Shown one piece after another: positions 1-6,902 of a stretch of DNA of 21,933 nucleotides; the stretch's first letter is position 1, and each line of letters starts with the position of its first letter. Source of the DNA: a virus; IMG/VR virus record IMGVR_UViG_3300028031_000015, positions 1-21,933 of that record, one strand, 5' to 3'. A model generated the notes under the pieces. It was not told the DNA's origin, did no database searches, and saw only the letters and a list, made by a program, of their open reading frames with translations. The position numbers and the translations under genes were made by a program.

Positions 1-2
1 TA

Positions 3-1034
3 GAGTTAGTAAGAGCTAACCAGAAAGATAAAGTTTTAGAATTAGTGAATGGAAGCGTCTTTAAAATAGGTAGTATTTCTCAAAGTGATAACCTTGTAGG
101 CGTGAGCAATGACTTTGTGCTATTTGACGAGTTTGGTTTGTCAAATAACGGAGGCAGTGTGTTTAATACGCAGATAGGACCTACTTTAGATAAGCCTAAC
201 TCTAAAGCGTTATTCATATCTACCCCTCGTGGTAGAGCTAATTCTCTTTACGATTTCTTCGAGAAAGGTAAAGAACCAGGACGTTGGTTTAGTATGCTAG
301 GAACGTATAAGGATAATCACTATACGGCTCCAGAGGTGATAGCAGAAGCTAAGAGTACGATGTCTAAAGCAGAATTCGGTCAAGAATTTGAATGTAAGTT
401 TAGTGTGATGCAAGGTTTAATCTGGGACATGCCTAGCGAGAGTATACAGACTCGGAAAGGAGAGCCTTTAGAGATAATTGCTGGGTTGGATGTCGGGTAT
501 CGAGACCCTACTCATCTCGTGGTTATAGCGGTCTATGAGGATGCCTTCCATATTTTAGACGAGTATCAGGCTAACGAACAGACTACAGAGAAGTATGCTA
601 AACACATAAAGAAGCTTTTAGATAAGTATGAAGTAGACTATCTCTATGTCGATAGTGCAGCAGCCCAAATGCGGTATGACTTTGCACAGAACTACGATAT
701 ATCATCTTACTCTGCAAAGAAAGATGTTCTCCCGGGTCTAGGGTTTGTAGCGTCTTTGATTGAAAACGGCCAGATTACTATAGATGAGAAGTGTGACCGC
801 ACTATAGAGTGTTTTAACAACTATGTCTGGGCACAGAACCAGAATGCGCAAGGCACCTACTTAAAGGAAAAGCCTTTACACAATAAGTACTCCCATGCTG
901 CAGACGCAGTACGGTATGCGATATATACACATGGATTGGGTATATCATTTACAGAGGTTAATGATGATAGAGATAACCCAAGCCCTGAGTTTGACAGCAG
1001 TGCTCCTACTGACCTTGGCTTATATGGCCTTTAA
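3..1034 (+). CDS. terL: Terminase large subunit, C-terminal part (5' truncated by window)
   Basis: This is the ATPase/nuclease motor that packages phage DNA into the prohead. The frame is open from the first bases, so the N-terminal Walker A region lies upstream of the window; the GTG at 45 is an internal codon, not the start. Visible motifs are a Walker B segment VLFDEF with Asp at 126-128 and the catalytic Glu at 129-131, and a coupling motif STPRG at 219-233. The RNase H-fold nuclease follows, with candidate metal-binding Asp residues in AGLDVGY (489-491), YVDSAA (651-653) and HAADAVRYA (903-905). All C-terminal nuclease elements are present, so this end looks intact. Its last 71 bases overlap the next gene. 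The family call is firm; the packaging type (cos or pac) cannot be told from this fragment. Confidence 0.95.
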   Translation, partial: ELVRANQKDKVLELVNGSVFKIGSISQSDNLVGVSNDFVLFDEFGLSNNGGSVFNTQIGPTLDKPNSKALFISTPRGRANSLYDFFEKGKEPGRWFSMLGTYKDNHYTAPEVIAEAKSTMSKAEFGQEFECKFSVMQGLIWDMPSESIQTRKGEPLEIIAGLDVGYRDPTHLVVIAVYEDAFHILDEYQANEQTTEKYAKHIKKLLDKYEVDYLYVDSAAAQMRYDFAQNYDISSYSAKKDVLPGLGFVASLIENGQITIDEKCDRTIECFNNYVWAQNQNAQGTYLKEKPLHNKYSHAADAVRYAIYTHGLGISFTEVNDDRDNPSPEFDSSAPTDLGLYGL

Positions 1035-1686
1035 GTTAACCCCTCTTTTAGTAGAGTACTTAACAAAGCGTTTAGGTAAGAAGGATTATGGAGATCCCAC
1101 AAAACATTACTTCTTTAGAGAAGTCGAGAGGCTGAAGCATACAGTACTCCCTAACCTACTGTTAGGGAGTATAGAGAAGAAGATACTAGCCATTATTACT
1201 ATACTGGTAAGACTTGAAACTTTAAAGTATAGTACCCTAGAGAATCTAAAGAGTCTACCTAAGAACTTAGACGCAGACACTTTAGCTGAAGAAATAGAGA
1301 AGAGTCTGTCAGACACTAAGACTACGGTTGATACCAATCTTAGGAGTATAGGGATACCAGAACAGTTAATAAGTAAAATATCCGCAGAAGTGGATAAGCA
1401 CTATGAGTATTTAATTTATAGTGTAGAAGTAATATTAAGTAGTAGTGCGGGTATAGACGAAAAGATATATCAAATACTCAACCTATCTACAAGCAATGTC
1501 ATCTTGACTACGAAGGAGTGTATTCAGGTAATTAAATCTTTGAATGGAGACTTAAAATACTTTGACTTAACAAAGTTAGATTTAGAATTATTAGTAGAGT
1601 ACGAAGTACCTACTTGGATTCTAACTGAAATACAGAAGGAGAGAGACGATGGAAGATCAAGTTGTAAATCTACTGACGAGTCCTGA
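964..1686 (+). CDS. Predicted single-pass membrane protein, helical, function unknown
   Basis: The protein has 240 residues from the ATG at 964. That start is preferred over in-frame ATGs at 895, 916 and 961 because AGAGG at 953-957 sits 6 bases before it, and earlier starts would run deeper into terL. Residues about 8-27 (ALSLTAVLLLTLAYMAFKLT) form a hydrophobic helix, followed by basic residues (KRLGKK) that suggest the remainder is cytoplasmic. The rest is charged and almost wholly helical, including a segment beginning KHYFFREVERLKH. I do not recognise a named family. It overlaps terL by 71 bases and the next membrane-protein gene by 38, so the two small membrane proteins are probably translated together. 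It could be a lysis or host-membrane protein, but nothing in the sequence proves that. An 11-bp inverted repeat lies inside the gene. Confidence 0.75.
   Translation: MIEITQALSLTAVLLLTLAYMAFKLTPLLVEYLTKRLGKKDYGDPTKHYFFREVERLKHTVLPNLLLGSIEKKILAIITILVRLETLKYSTLENLKSLPKNLDADTLAEEIEKSLSDTKTTVDTNLRSIGIPEQLISKISAEVDKHYEYLIYSVEVILSSSAGIDEKIYQILNLSTSNVILTTKECIQVIKSLNGDLKYFDLTKLDLELLVEYEVPTWILTEIQKERDDGRSSCKSTDES
1145..1171 (+). repeat. Perfect 11-bp stem-loop inside a coding region
   Basis: The arms 1145-1155 (TACTCCCTAAC) and 1161-1171 (GTTAGGGAGTA) are exact reverse complements around a 5-base loop (CTACT), with a possible G-U closing pair outside. It lies about 180 bases into the membrane-protein gene. 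No U-tract follows, so it is not an intrinsic terminator. It could be an RNA processing or pausing structure, or a protein-binding site. Confidence 0.7.
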
Positions 1687-1999
1687 AGCACAAGCGCTTT
1701 ATATGGGCATCGTAGGATTATTTTTAGTGAAGGTAGTGACTACTGCTGTAAGCAATCAAGTCGCAAAGTACTTTGCTCTTAGACGCCTAAAGAATAACTA
1801 CTACTTTAGACTTAATGCTAAAGTGCAGTTTCCAACCGCAGATGGTGTTTCTAAACCTATGATTATACGTTCTATGACTAAAGACAATATTGTATTGAAA
1901 GATGCAACTCATACTTGGGTTATCAATACTGTTGAAGCAAAGAATATGTCTTGGCTTATTAACGAGCAAGTTAGCGCCCAGGAGATTATGATAGGCTAA
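1649..1999 (+). CDS. Small membrane protein with a C-terminal beta-domain reminiscent of MscS
   Basis: The protein has 116 residues. The start is well supported by AAGGAG just upstream, and the gene overlaps the preceding one by 38 bases. Residues about 15-33 (QALYMGIVGLFLVKVVTTAV) form a hydrophobic helix, followed by an amphipathic basic stretch and RRL. The C-terminal half (about residues 50-105) alternates as short beta strands, with a pattern like V-x-F-P...I-I-R-S-M-T-K-D-N-I-V-L-K-D...W-V-I-N-T. That layout of a pore-lining-type helix followed by a small beta barrel resembles the central part of MscS mechanosensitive channels. The resemblance is by eye and could be fortuitous. The stop TAA shares its last base with the next ATG. 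Function is unknown; an ion-channel or membrane role is inference. Confidence 0.75.
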   Translation: MEDQVVNLLTSPEAQALYMGIVGLFLVKVVTTAVSNQVAKYFALRRLKNNYYFRLNAKVQFPTADGVSKPMIIRSMTKDNIVLKDATHTWVINTVEAKNMSWLINEQVSAQEIMIG

Positions 2000-2418
2000 T
2001 GAAAACACTAGAAGAGTTCACGGATGCATTCTTAAAGTCGATTGCCTTAAAACGGGATGTTAGGAAGTATGTAAGAGATAAGCTCAGAAACATATACCCT
2101 AAGGAAAGCGAATGTTATATATGTGGTGGGACAGAGAAACTAGAGTTTCACCACGTTAAGACAGTAATAGAAGTTTTAGATAAATGGATGAAAGACGAAG
2201 GGATCCAAGAGCCTAAGACTGAAGGCGAAGTGATGTTAATGCGAGAGCAGTTCACTTTAGCACATATTAAAGAGCTATGTATGGAGGGAGTTACATTGTG
2301 TAAAGCTCACCATTACAAGCTCCACCAAATTTACGGTATCAGACCCGGATTACACTTAGCAGATAAACAGCAGCGCTGGATAGAAATACAGAGAGGTAAG
2401 TTCCATGAAGATACCTAA
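1999..2418 (+). CDS. HNH endonuclease
   Basis: The protein has 139 residues. HNH nucleases fold a beta-beta-alpha metal site around a zinc-binding Cys cluster and cut DNA. Here the zinc ligands are a CYIC pair (Cys39, Cys42) and LCKAHH (Cys101 plus probably His104, where many relatives have Cys). The active-site part is LEFHHV (His51/His52), with a distal His in YKLH (His109). The C-terminal stretch ending HQIYGIRPG matches a common phage HNH subfamily. I see no Asn at the usual middle position before LC; Glu96 is the nearest polar residue. HNH proteins encoded beside terL are known in several cos phages to help the terminase cut (HK97 gp74 is the classic case). That is a likely job here, although a free-standing homing-type nuclease remains possible. 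It starts in a TAATG overlap with the upstream gene. Confidence 0.85.
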   Translation: MKTLEEFTDAFLKSIALKRDVRKYVRDKLRNIYPKESECYICGGTEKLEFHHVKTVIEVLDKWMKDEGIQEPKTEGEVMLMREQFTLAHIKELCMEGVTLCKAHHYKLHQIYGIRPGLHLADKQQRWIEIQRGKFHEDT

Positions 2419-2767
2419 GAGAGCTGGAAAGTTAGACATAGTAATAGAGGCTGGTACTACGTTTGATTATATATTAAGTTATGCAGATTGTGACGGCTTA
2501 CCTATAGACTTAACAGGGTATACTGCTAGAATGAAAGCTCGAACTTCTCACTCTAGCCTAACCGTCCTTTTAGATATGACTACAGCCAACGGCAAACTTG
2601 TCTTAGGCGGAATAGCTGGAACTATACAGCTACTACTAGATGCAGTAGAGACTGCAGGCTTAACTTTTACGTGTGCAGTATATGACCTAGAGCTAGTATC
2701 TCCAGGAGGAGTTGTAACTCGTTTAATCGAAGGTAAGGTGTCTGTTTCACCAGAGGTAACTTACTAA
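2405..2767 (+). CDS. Ig-like virion protein (BppU/DUF2479-like pattern)
   Basis: The protein has 120 residues and overlaps the HNH gene by 14 bases; AGAGGT lies about 8 bases before the ATG. The sequence follows a pattern seen in many small phage structural proteins: an early GTTFDYILSY strand, DGLPIDLTGYTARMKAR, a central TANGKLVLGG turn, then AVYDLELVSPGG and a final RLIEGKVSVSPEVTY strand. This is an immunoglobulin-like beta sandwich, found in baseplate, neck and fibre adaptor proteins. It opens a run of beta-rich accessory virion genes that ends with the spike. It probably acts as an adaptor or decoration subunit; which particle part it binds cannot be told. The structural class is reasonably sure, the role is inference. 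Confidence 0.75.
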   Translation: MKIPKRAGKLDIVIEAGTTFDYILSYADCDGLPIDLTGYTARMKARTSHSSLTVLLDMTTANGKLVLGGIAGTIQLLLDAVETAGLTFTCAVYDLELVSPGGVVTRLIEGKVSVSPEVTY

Positions 2768-3027
2768 TGAGCCAAGGGTTGAGGGAGGTTACTAAAAGAA
2801 TAGTAATAGAGGTTCCTTCAATAGATTTTAGAATACCAACTAACCGTAGTGCTGAAGACAGTGGCATAGGAATAGATTGGGGGACTTGGATCTGGGGGCT
2901 ATTACCTTGGGGAGCGAGTTCTAGTGCAGAAAATATAAAGTTTAGTACCGCAACAATAAAAATAAAGAGCGGTACTCGTTATATAACAGTCTATAGTCGG
3001 GAGGTCATATGTCGGGAATCACGGTAG
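2767..3027 (+). CDS. Small Trp-rich hypothetical protein
   Basis: The protein has 86 residues and is not a family I recognise. The ATG overlaps the last base of the upstream stop (TAATG), and AGAGGT near 2752-2757 can serve as its ribosome site. The N-terminal third carries VIEVPSIDFRIPTNRSAED. The middle is striking: GIDWGTWIWGLLPWGA, with four Trp in about 14 residues, too short and too interrupted by Gly/Pro for a normal transmembrane helix. The C-terminal part is beta-like (FSTATIKIKSGTRYITVYSRE). It overlaps the next gene by 19 bases. Its position within a run of virion genes suggests a small virion or assembly component. Confidence 0.6.
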   Translation: MSQGLREVTKRIVIEVPSIDFRIPTNRSAEDSGIGIDWGTWIWGLLPWGASSSAENIKFSTATIKIKSGTRYITVYSREVICRESR

Positions 3028-3494
3028 TTACTGACCAACTCGAAGTTGTTACAACTCATGTTAGAGACACGATTGTATCAACACCAAAGGTAACGGAAAT
3101 AGTATCCGTAGCGAGACAAGGCCCTCCTGGAAGAGATGGTAATGCTTTAGCTGGTAATATCAATATGGTAGCGGGAGAGAACCTCAGTGGCCATGTAGTT
3201 GTTATAAGCGATGGTAGCACTATCAAAAAACTAGATTATACTAATATTAATCATTTAGGTAGTATCTTAGGAATTACTACTAATGCGGCTCTACTTGGTG
3301 ATCCCGTAGAAGTACGAACCTCTGGTGAAATGATTAATCCGGGGTGGTCTTTTACAAGTGGAGCAGTATTTGCAAACATTACTGCCCAAATCGGTCAGAC
3401 TCCTACGCCTAATGGAATATATATCCAACTAGGTACTATAATAGATCCCACTTCAATTTTAGTTAATATAAAACGAGCAATATGGCGTACATGA
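3009..3494 (+). CDS. Virion fibre/decoration protein with collagen-like GPPGRDG turn
   Basis: The protein has 161 residues. GGGAGG ends 4-5 bases before the ATG, which is a strong site inside the preceding gene. The first 35 residues are Val/Thr-rich beta strands (VVTDQLEVVTTHVRD), then a short collagen-like motif QGPPGRDG at about residues 37-44. That motif typically links a trimeric head-binding segment to a distal domain in phage appendages. The remainder (from AGENLSGHVVVISDG to the end) is a beta domain with a turn-rich GEMINPGWSFTSG segment and a closing LGTIIDPTSILVNIKR strand. This domain has the same layout as most of the next gene product, so the two look like diverged copies. It is likely a head or neck fibre component rather than a tail fibre, judging by position. 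No enzymatic motif is visible. Confidence 0.75.
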   Translation: MSGITVVTDQLEVVTTHVRDTIVSTPKVTEIVSVARQGPPGRDGNALAGNINMVAGENLSGHVVVISDGSTIKKLDYTNINHLGSILGITTNAALLGDPVEVRTSGEMINPGWSFTSGAVFANITAQIGQTPTPNGIYIQLGTIIDPTSILVNIKRAIWRT

Positions 3495-3504
3495 GGAAAA
3501 AGAC

Positions 3505-4029
3505 ATGGTAGATAAGTATATAAAAGTTGATGCAGTAACAGCATTAGAAACAGAAGTAGAAGCTACAGTAGTAACTACTGGTGTAGCAGAAGCAGGGGAC
3601 ATTATAGGATTAGATGCAGGCGGTCATATTGACCTGAGCCTACTACCTACAGGTGTAGGTCCAGATACTAAAGTAGTACCTGCGTCAGAAGCTTTAGCTG
3701 CTGGTGATATGGTAAATATATTCCCTGATGTTGCAGTATCAAAGGCTCGTAAAGCTGATGCTAATGACACAGGTAAAACGGTAAGTGGCTTTGTAGTTGG
3801 GGCAGTAGCTTCAGGTGCGAATGCCATGGTTTTCTTTGAAGGTGTGTTGACAGGTTTAAGTGGCCTGACTATTGGAGCAGCTTATTACTTAAGCGATGCT
3901 ACAGCAGGACAAATAGTTTTAGCTGCTGCTGCACCTACCACAGCAGGTACCTTTCTTCAGAAAGTGGGTATAGCAATTAGTGCTACAGAACTTTCTTTTG
4001 AGCGTTCGAGGATAGTTGTAAGAGGGTAA
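3505..4029 (+). CDS. Beta-rich virion protein, probable fibre/decoration subunit
   Basis: The protein has 174 residues and begins 10 bases after the previous stop, with GAGGAAA as ribosome site. The N-terminus (about residues 1-50) contains a short repeat-like DIIGLDAGGHIDLSLLP, a pattern common in trimeric fibre shafts. From about residue 55 it reads as a compact beta domain: ASEALAAGDMVNI, then KARKAD, FVVGAVASGANAMVFFEG, LTIGAAYYLSDATAGQI and FLQKVGIAISATELSFE. That G-x-x-Y-Y-L-S...G followed by V-G-x-A layout recurs in phage tail-fibre and capsid accessory proteins. It resembles the C-terminal domain of the upstream gene product. Composition is Ala/Gly/Thr-rich with no Cys. The virion role is inferred from family style and neighbours. 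Confidence 0.75.
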   Translation: MVDKYIKVDAVTALETEVEATVVTTGVAEAGDIIGLDAGGHIDLSLLPTGVGPDTKVVPASEALAAGDMVNIFPDVAVSKARKADANDTGKTVSGFVVGAVASGANAMVFFEGVLTGLSGLTIGAAYYLSDATAGQIVLAAAAPTTAGTFLQKVGIAISATELSFERSRIVVRG

Positions 4030-4033
4030 GAAT

Positions 4034-4216
4034 ATGCCTAAAGTCGTAACGGTTAATAGCTCAGGAGAGTTTGAAGAAGCAGAGTTTACGGCGGGATTTC
4101 CGCCAGACTTGATTTCAACAGACTTACTAATACCTATAAACACACAATTAGTTTTAGTTAATGAAATAATTATTACAGCTACTCTTGATATACAGGGTAC
4201 TTTGGGAGTATTATAA
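4034..4216 (+). CDS. Sixty-residue beta-strand protein in the fibre cluster
   Basis: The ATG lies 4 bases after the previous stop; AGAGGG at about 4020-4025 overlaps the end of the upstream gene and can act as ribosome site. Its stop is directly followed by the ATG of the spike gene. The C-terminal half (PINTQLVLVNEIIITATLDIQGTLGVL) has the alternating pattern of one or two rungs of a beta-helix. Short proteins or domains ending with this pattern occur beside phage fibre genes. It may be a cap, chaperone or trimerising piece for the spike, but this is inference. The coding call rests on the fit between neighbours and the plausible protein pattern. Confidence 0.65.
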   Translation: MPKVVTVNSSGEFEEAEFTAGFPPDLISTDLLIPINTQLVLVNEIIITATLDIQGTLGVL

Positions 4217-6454
4217 ATGGGCGTTGCAATTTTAAGCACTGAAATAACAGTACCAACTCCTGCGGCAGGAAACCTTACTATATTCCCTAAAGCGGATAAA
4301 GAACTGTATATAAAAGATGATACAGGGTTAGAGAGTCAATTAAGTAATGTAGCTTCTACAAGTACAACTAAAGCCCCTAAAGGTAAGAATATAACGTATG
4401 TAGATCCTGATGGTGTGGCGTTACCTGGAGTCGGTCAAGCTTATAACTCTGTTAAAACAGCAGTAGAGAGCAGATCCGCAGGAGATATAGTTTTAGTTTA
4501 TCCTGGAGTATATGCAGAAGCTCCAATGACTATACCTGCAGGTGTAGATGTTATAGGTATGGGGTCTTCAGGAACAGTAATAATTGCAGCAACCAATATT
4601 AATACTAGCTGTGTACTTCTTCAAGATAGTTCTACTATAGCCAACACCACAGTAACTGGCGTGACTAATAACATAGGAGTTACTATAGCTACAACCACTG
4701 GAGCTGCTATAATAAGGTGGTGTACTTTCGCTAACTGTAATATGGGAGCTAAAGTAACCTCTGGATCAGCCAATTTTATAAATTGTAGCTTATTTGGTAC
4801 TATTGATAAAGGTATCTCGGCAATAGGTTCCTCTAGCGTCGGGATAACCGGATTAGCAGCAAATGCCCAAGCTATTAACACTTTAGTACATGCCACCGGT
4901 ATAGGAACAAAGATAACCTCAGCAGGACTTTTAGTTCAAGGTATGCCAGCTATTACAGTATATGATCTTACTGATGTAAGTTATAACTTAGGCCCCTCTA
5001 CATTCATAAATATAGGTATAGGGCTACATACCAAAGGCGCTGCAAACGGTAATGCCAAAAGCTTTATTATTGATACAGTAGCAACAGGAGTTAAGCTAGA
5101 AGATACCTCCATAGTATTTTTAGATCAGACTAGTATTCGAAACGAGACTACAAGTATACATGTTGTAGATAATAACACTAGAATACACTTTAATGATGTT
5201 CAACTTAACTCTGATACTGCAATATATCCCATGAACTACGCTAATGCCTCTGGGACTATATTTGATACTAAAGTAGGTAATGAAAATTTAAAAGTTCTTT
5301 CTGAACTATCTGTGGGTAGAGCTGGCTTTGGTAGTCAGACTAACTTAGGTGAAGGAGATGCTTATACTACAGGCATGCTTGTTTATACTTTCGATGGCGC
5401 TGTATACGTTAATGATACTAGCAAAGCACAGCAACCTGGGGACGGTAATAGAGTAAGCTTTCCTAATAATAGTGTAGGCACTATTATCTACATAAGCTCT
5501 ATGTTAGAGGATGCACAGAATAATAAGCAGCTATTTTTAGGATTAGAAATGCTTATTGATACCGTACAGACAGGCGGCACGATAGCTATAGAGTACTTTA
5601 ACGGAGCTACCTGGCAGCCTATTAATTATCAGAAGTCTGATAAAGAGCATAAAGGCAAAGACTTATTTACAGAAGTAGGGGATTTTCAGTATAACTTCGA
5701 TTATAGAATACTAAGAGATTGGGTTAAAAATGATGAGCCTAGTTCAGGTACGCTAACGTACTGGATACGCTTGCGTATAAGTGCAGGACTTACAGTGTCC
5801 CCTCAAATAGATCAAATAAAGATACATTCTAGCCGCTTCGAGATTAACCCTTTAGGAGATATTAAATATTTTGCTAGAGGTAGACCTATAGGTACGCTAC
5901 CTATAACTTATGGTAGCTTTAATGCTGCAGCGAACTCTCCTAGCTCTGAAGATATGTACCTATCAACCAATTTATTTGTAGGTCGACAAGAGAACCGATT
6001 TAATGATAATACTACAGATAGTACAGGATTTTCATTTTATGCTCCATTAGATATAGATACAAGCTGCCCATTACTTTTAGTGTTTAGTTATTCGCCTAGT
6101 GATACTGTTGTAGCTAACATAGACTGGGAAATTAGACTAGGCCATGTTAATGTAGGAAGTGTAATGTTCTCTAGTCAAGGAGCAGCACCTCCTACACATG
6201 CGACAGAACAATTAGTTTCACTGTCGCAACCTACTAACGGTATTAATGGGGGCCTGCAGATAGGTATAGTTGAGCTAGATATATCTAATATTTTAACAGA
6301 ACAAAGCGGTTTAACAAACTTTGGGGATTCTATAATTATAACTTTAACTAGACAAGGAACTACAGATGCTTATGCAGGTCATTGCCACGTTTTAGACTTA
6401 ATAGTATACTACACTAAGTGGCGAGAGGGAGGCTACGTAAACTCATTCTTATGA
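4217..6454 (+). CDS. Large beta-helix spike / receptor-binding or depolymerase candidate
   Basis: The protein has 745 residues. GGGAG lies 8 bases before the ATG, which follows the previous stop directly. Residues 1-45 contain VPTPAAGNLTIFPKADKELYIKDDTG, a head-binding peptide style common at the N-termini of phage spikes and fibres. Residues about 57-345 look like a right-handed parallel beta-helix of the pectate-lyase type: an opening YVDPDG, then GDIVLVYPGVYAEAPMTIPA and GVDVIGMGSSGTVI, followed by many rungs. A middle beta domain (about 360-560) contains EYFNGATWQPINY and YWIRLRIS. A C-terminal jelly-roll-like part (about 565-745) ends LIVYYTKW. Such proteins bind or cut surface polysaccharide. 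I cannot point to catalytic Asp/Glu residues with confidence, so enzymatic activity is unproven. Its place between terminase and portal is unusual for a tail spike. The next gene starts inside its stop codon (ATGA). Confidence 0.8.
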   Translation: MGVAILSTEITVPTPAAGNLTIFPKADKELYIKDDTGLESQLSNVASTSTTKAPKGKNITYVDPDGVALPGVGQAYNSVKTAVESRSAGDIVLVYPGVYAEAPMTIPAGVDVIGMGSSGTVIIAATNINTSCVLLQDSSTIANTTVTGVTNNIGVTIATTTGAAIIRWCTFANCNMGAKVTSGSANFINCSLFGTIDKGISAIGSSSVGITGLAANAQAINTLVHATGIGTKITSAGLLVQGMPAITVYDLTDVSYNLGPSTFINIGIGLHTKGAANGNAKSFIIDTVATGVKLEDTSIVFLDQTSIRNETTSIHVVDNNTRIHFNDVQLNSDTAIYPMNYANASGTIFDTKVGNENLKVLSELSVGRAGFGSQTNLGEGDAYTTGMLVYTFDGAVYVNDTSKAQQPGDGNRVSFPNNSVGTIIYISSMLEDAQNNKQLFLGLEMLIDTVQTGGTIAIEYFNGATWQPINYQKSDKEHKGKDLFTEVGDFQYNFDYRILRDWVKNDEPSSGTLTYWIRLRISAGLTVSPQIDQIKIHSSRFEINPLGDIKYFARGRPIGTLPITYGSFNAAANSPSSEDMYLSTNLFVGRQENRFNDNTTDSTGFSFYAPLDIDTSCPLLLVFSYSPSDTVVANIDWEIRLGHVNVGSVMFSSQGAAPPTHATEQLVSLSQPTNGINGGLQIGIVELDISNILTEQSGLTNFGDSIIITLTRQGTTDAYAGHCHVLDLIVYYTKWREGGYVNSFL

Positions 6455-6900
6455 AAATAGTTTTTATGTACGATAAATGGTCTTTTGTATCTTGGGCCAT
6501 TAGAAAGTTTACTAGGTCTGAGTTTAGTCATGTGGCTATAATGGATGAGCATGATGTTTATGAAGCCTCACAAACTGCTAACGAAGTTATTAAGTATAGT
6601 GCAGGATATATTTATAAGCCTGGCAGGGTCATAAAAGTAATAGATATTAAATCCGACTTTAACCAGACTATGGCTATGCGAACAGCAGTCTTAGAAGAAC
6701 TAGGTAAGCCCTACGACTACATGGCAATAGTAGGGTTTTTAGTAGATCGATACTGGCAGGATGATAGAAAGTGGTTTTGCAGTGAGTTTACTGCCTATGT
6801 CCTAATGAAAGGTGGAGTTAAACTTAATCTAGGTTTACTAGGTAGAATAACTCCTGGAGACTTATGGGGAGCTTTATACACTAATTACGGTAGAGGATAA
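6451..6900 (+). CDS. Permuted papain-fold enzyme (YiiX / NlpC-P60-like)
   Basis: The protein has 149 residues from the ATG at 6451, which overlaps the spike stop as ATGA. The longer frame from the GTG at 6418 would run into the spike gene and lacks a ribosome site; the GAGGGAGG at 6425-6432 is too far upstream to set the start alone, so coupling is likely. Catalytic residues occur in the circularly permuted order: His27 in FSHVAIMD, an acidic residue at Glu38 in DVYEAS, and nucleophile Cys110 in WFCSEFTAYVL. That H...E...C order separates YiiX-type enzymes from standard NlpC/P60 proteins (C...H). Family members cleave amide or ester bonds in peptidoglycan peptides or lipids. Sitting just before the portal, it may be a virion-carried enzyme that acts during DNA entry, or a lysis factor; its substrate is not known. 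Confidence 0.8.
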   Translation: MKIVFMYDKWSFVSWAIRKFTRSEFSHVAIMDEHDVYEASQTANEVIKYSAGYIYKPGRVIKVIDIKSDFNQTMAMRTAVLEELGKPYDYMAIVGFLVDRYWQDDRKWFCSEFTAYVLMKGGVKLNLGLLGRITPGDLWGALYTNYGRG

Positions 6901-6902
6901 AT

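Noticed and set aside
895-963. Longer N-terminus for the first membrane protein (ATG at 895, 916 or 961)
   Set aside because: It would extend up to 140 bases into terL without a ribosome site; AGAGG at 953-957 best fits the ATG at 964, which also puts the hydrophobic helix near the N-terminus.
6418-6450. GTG at 6418 as start of the papain-fold gene
   Set aside because: The extra 11 residues are basic and unlike the family N-terminus, and no ribosome site precedes the GTG; ATG 6451 overlaps the upstream stop as ATGA.
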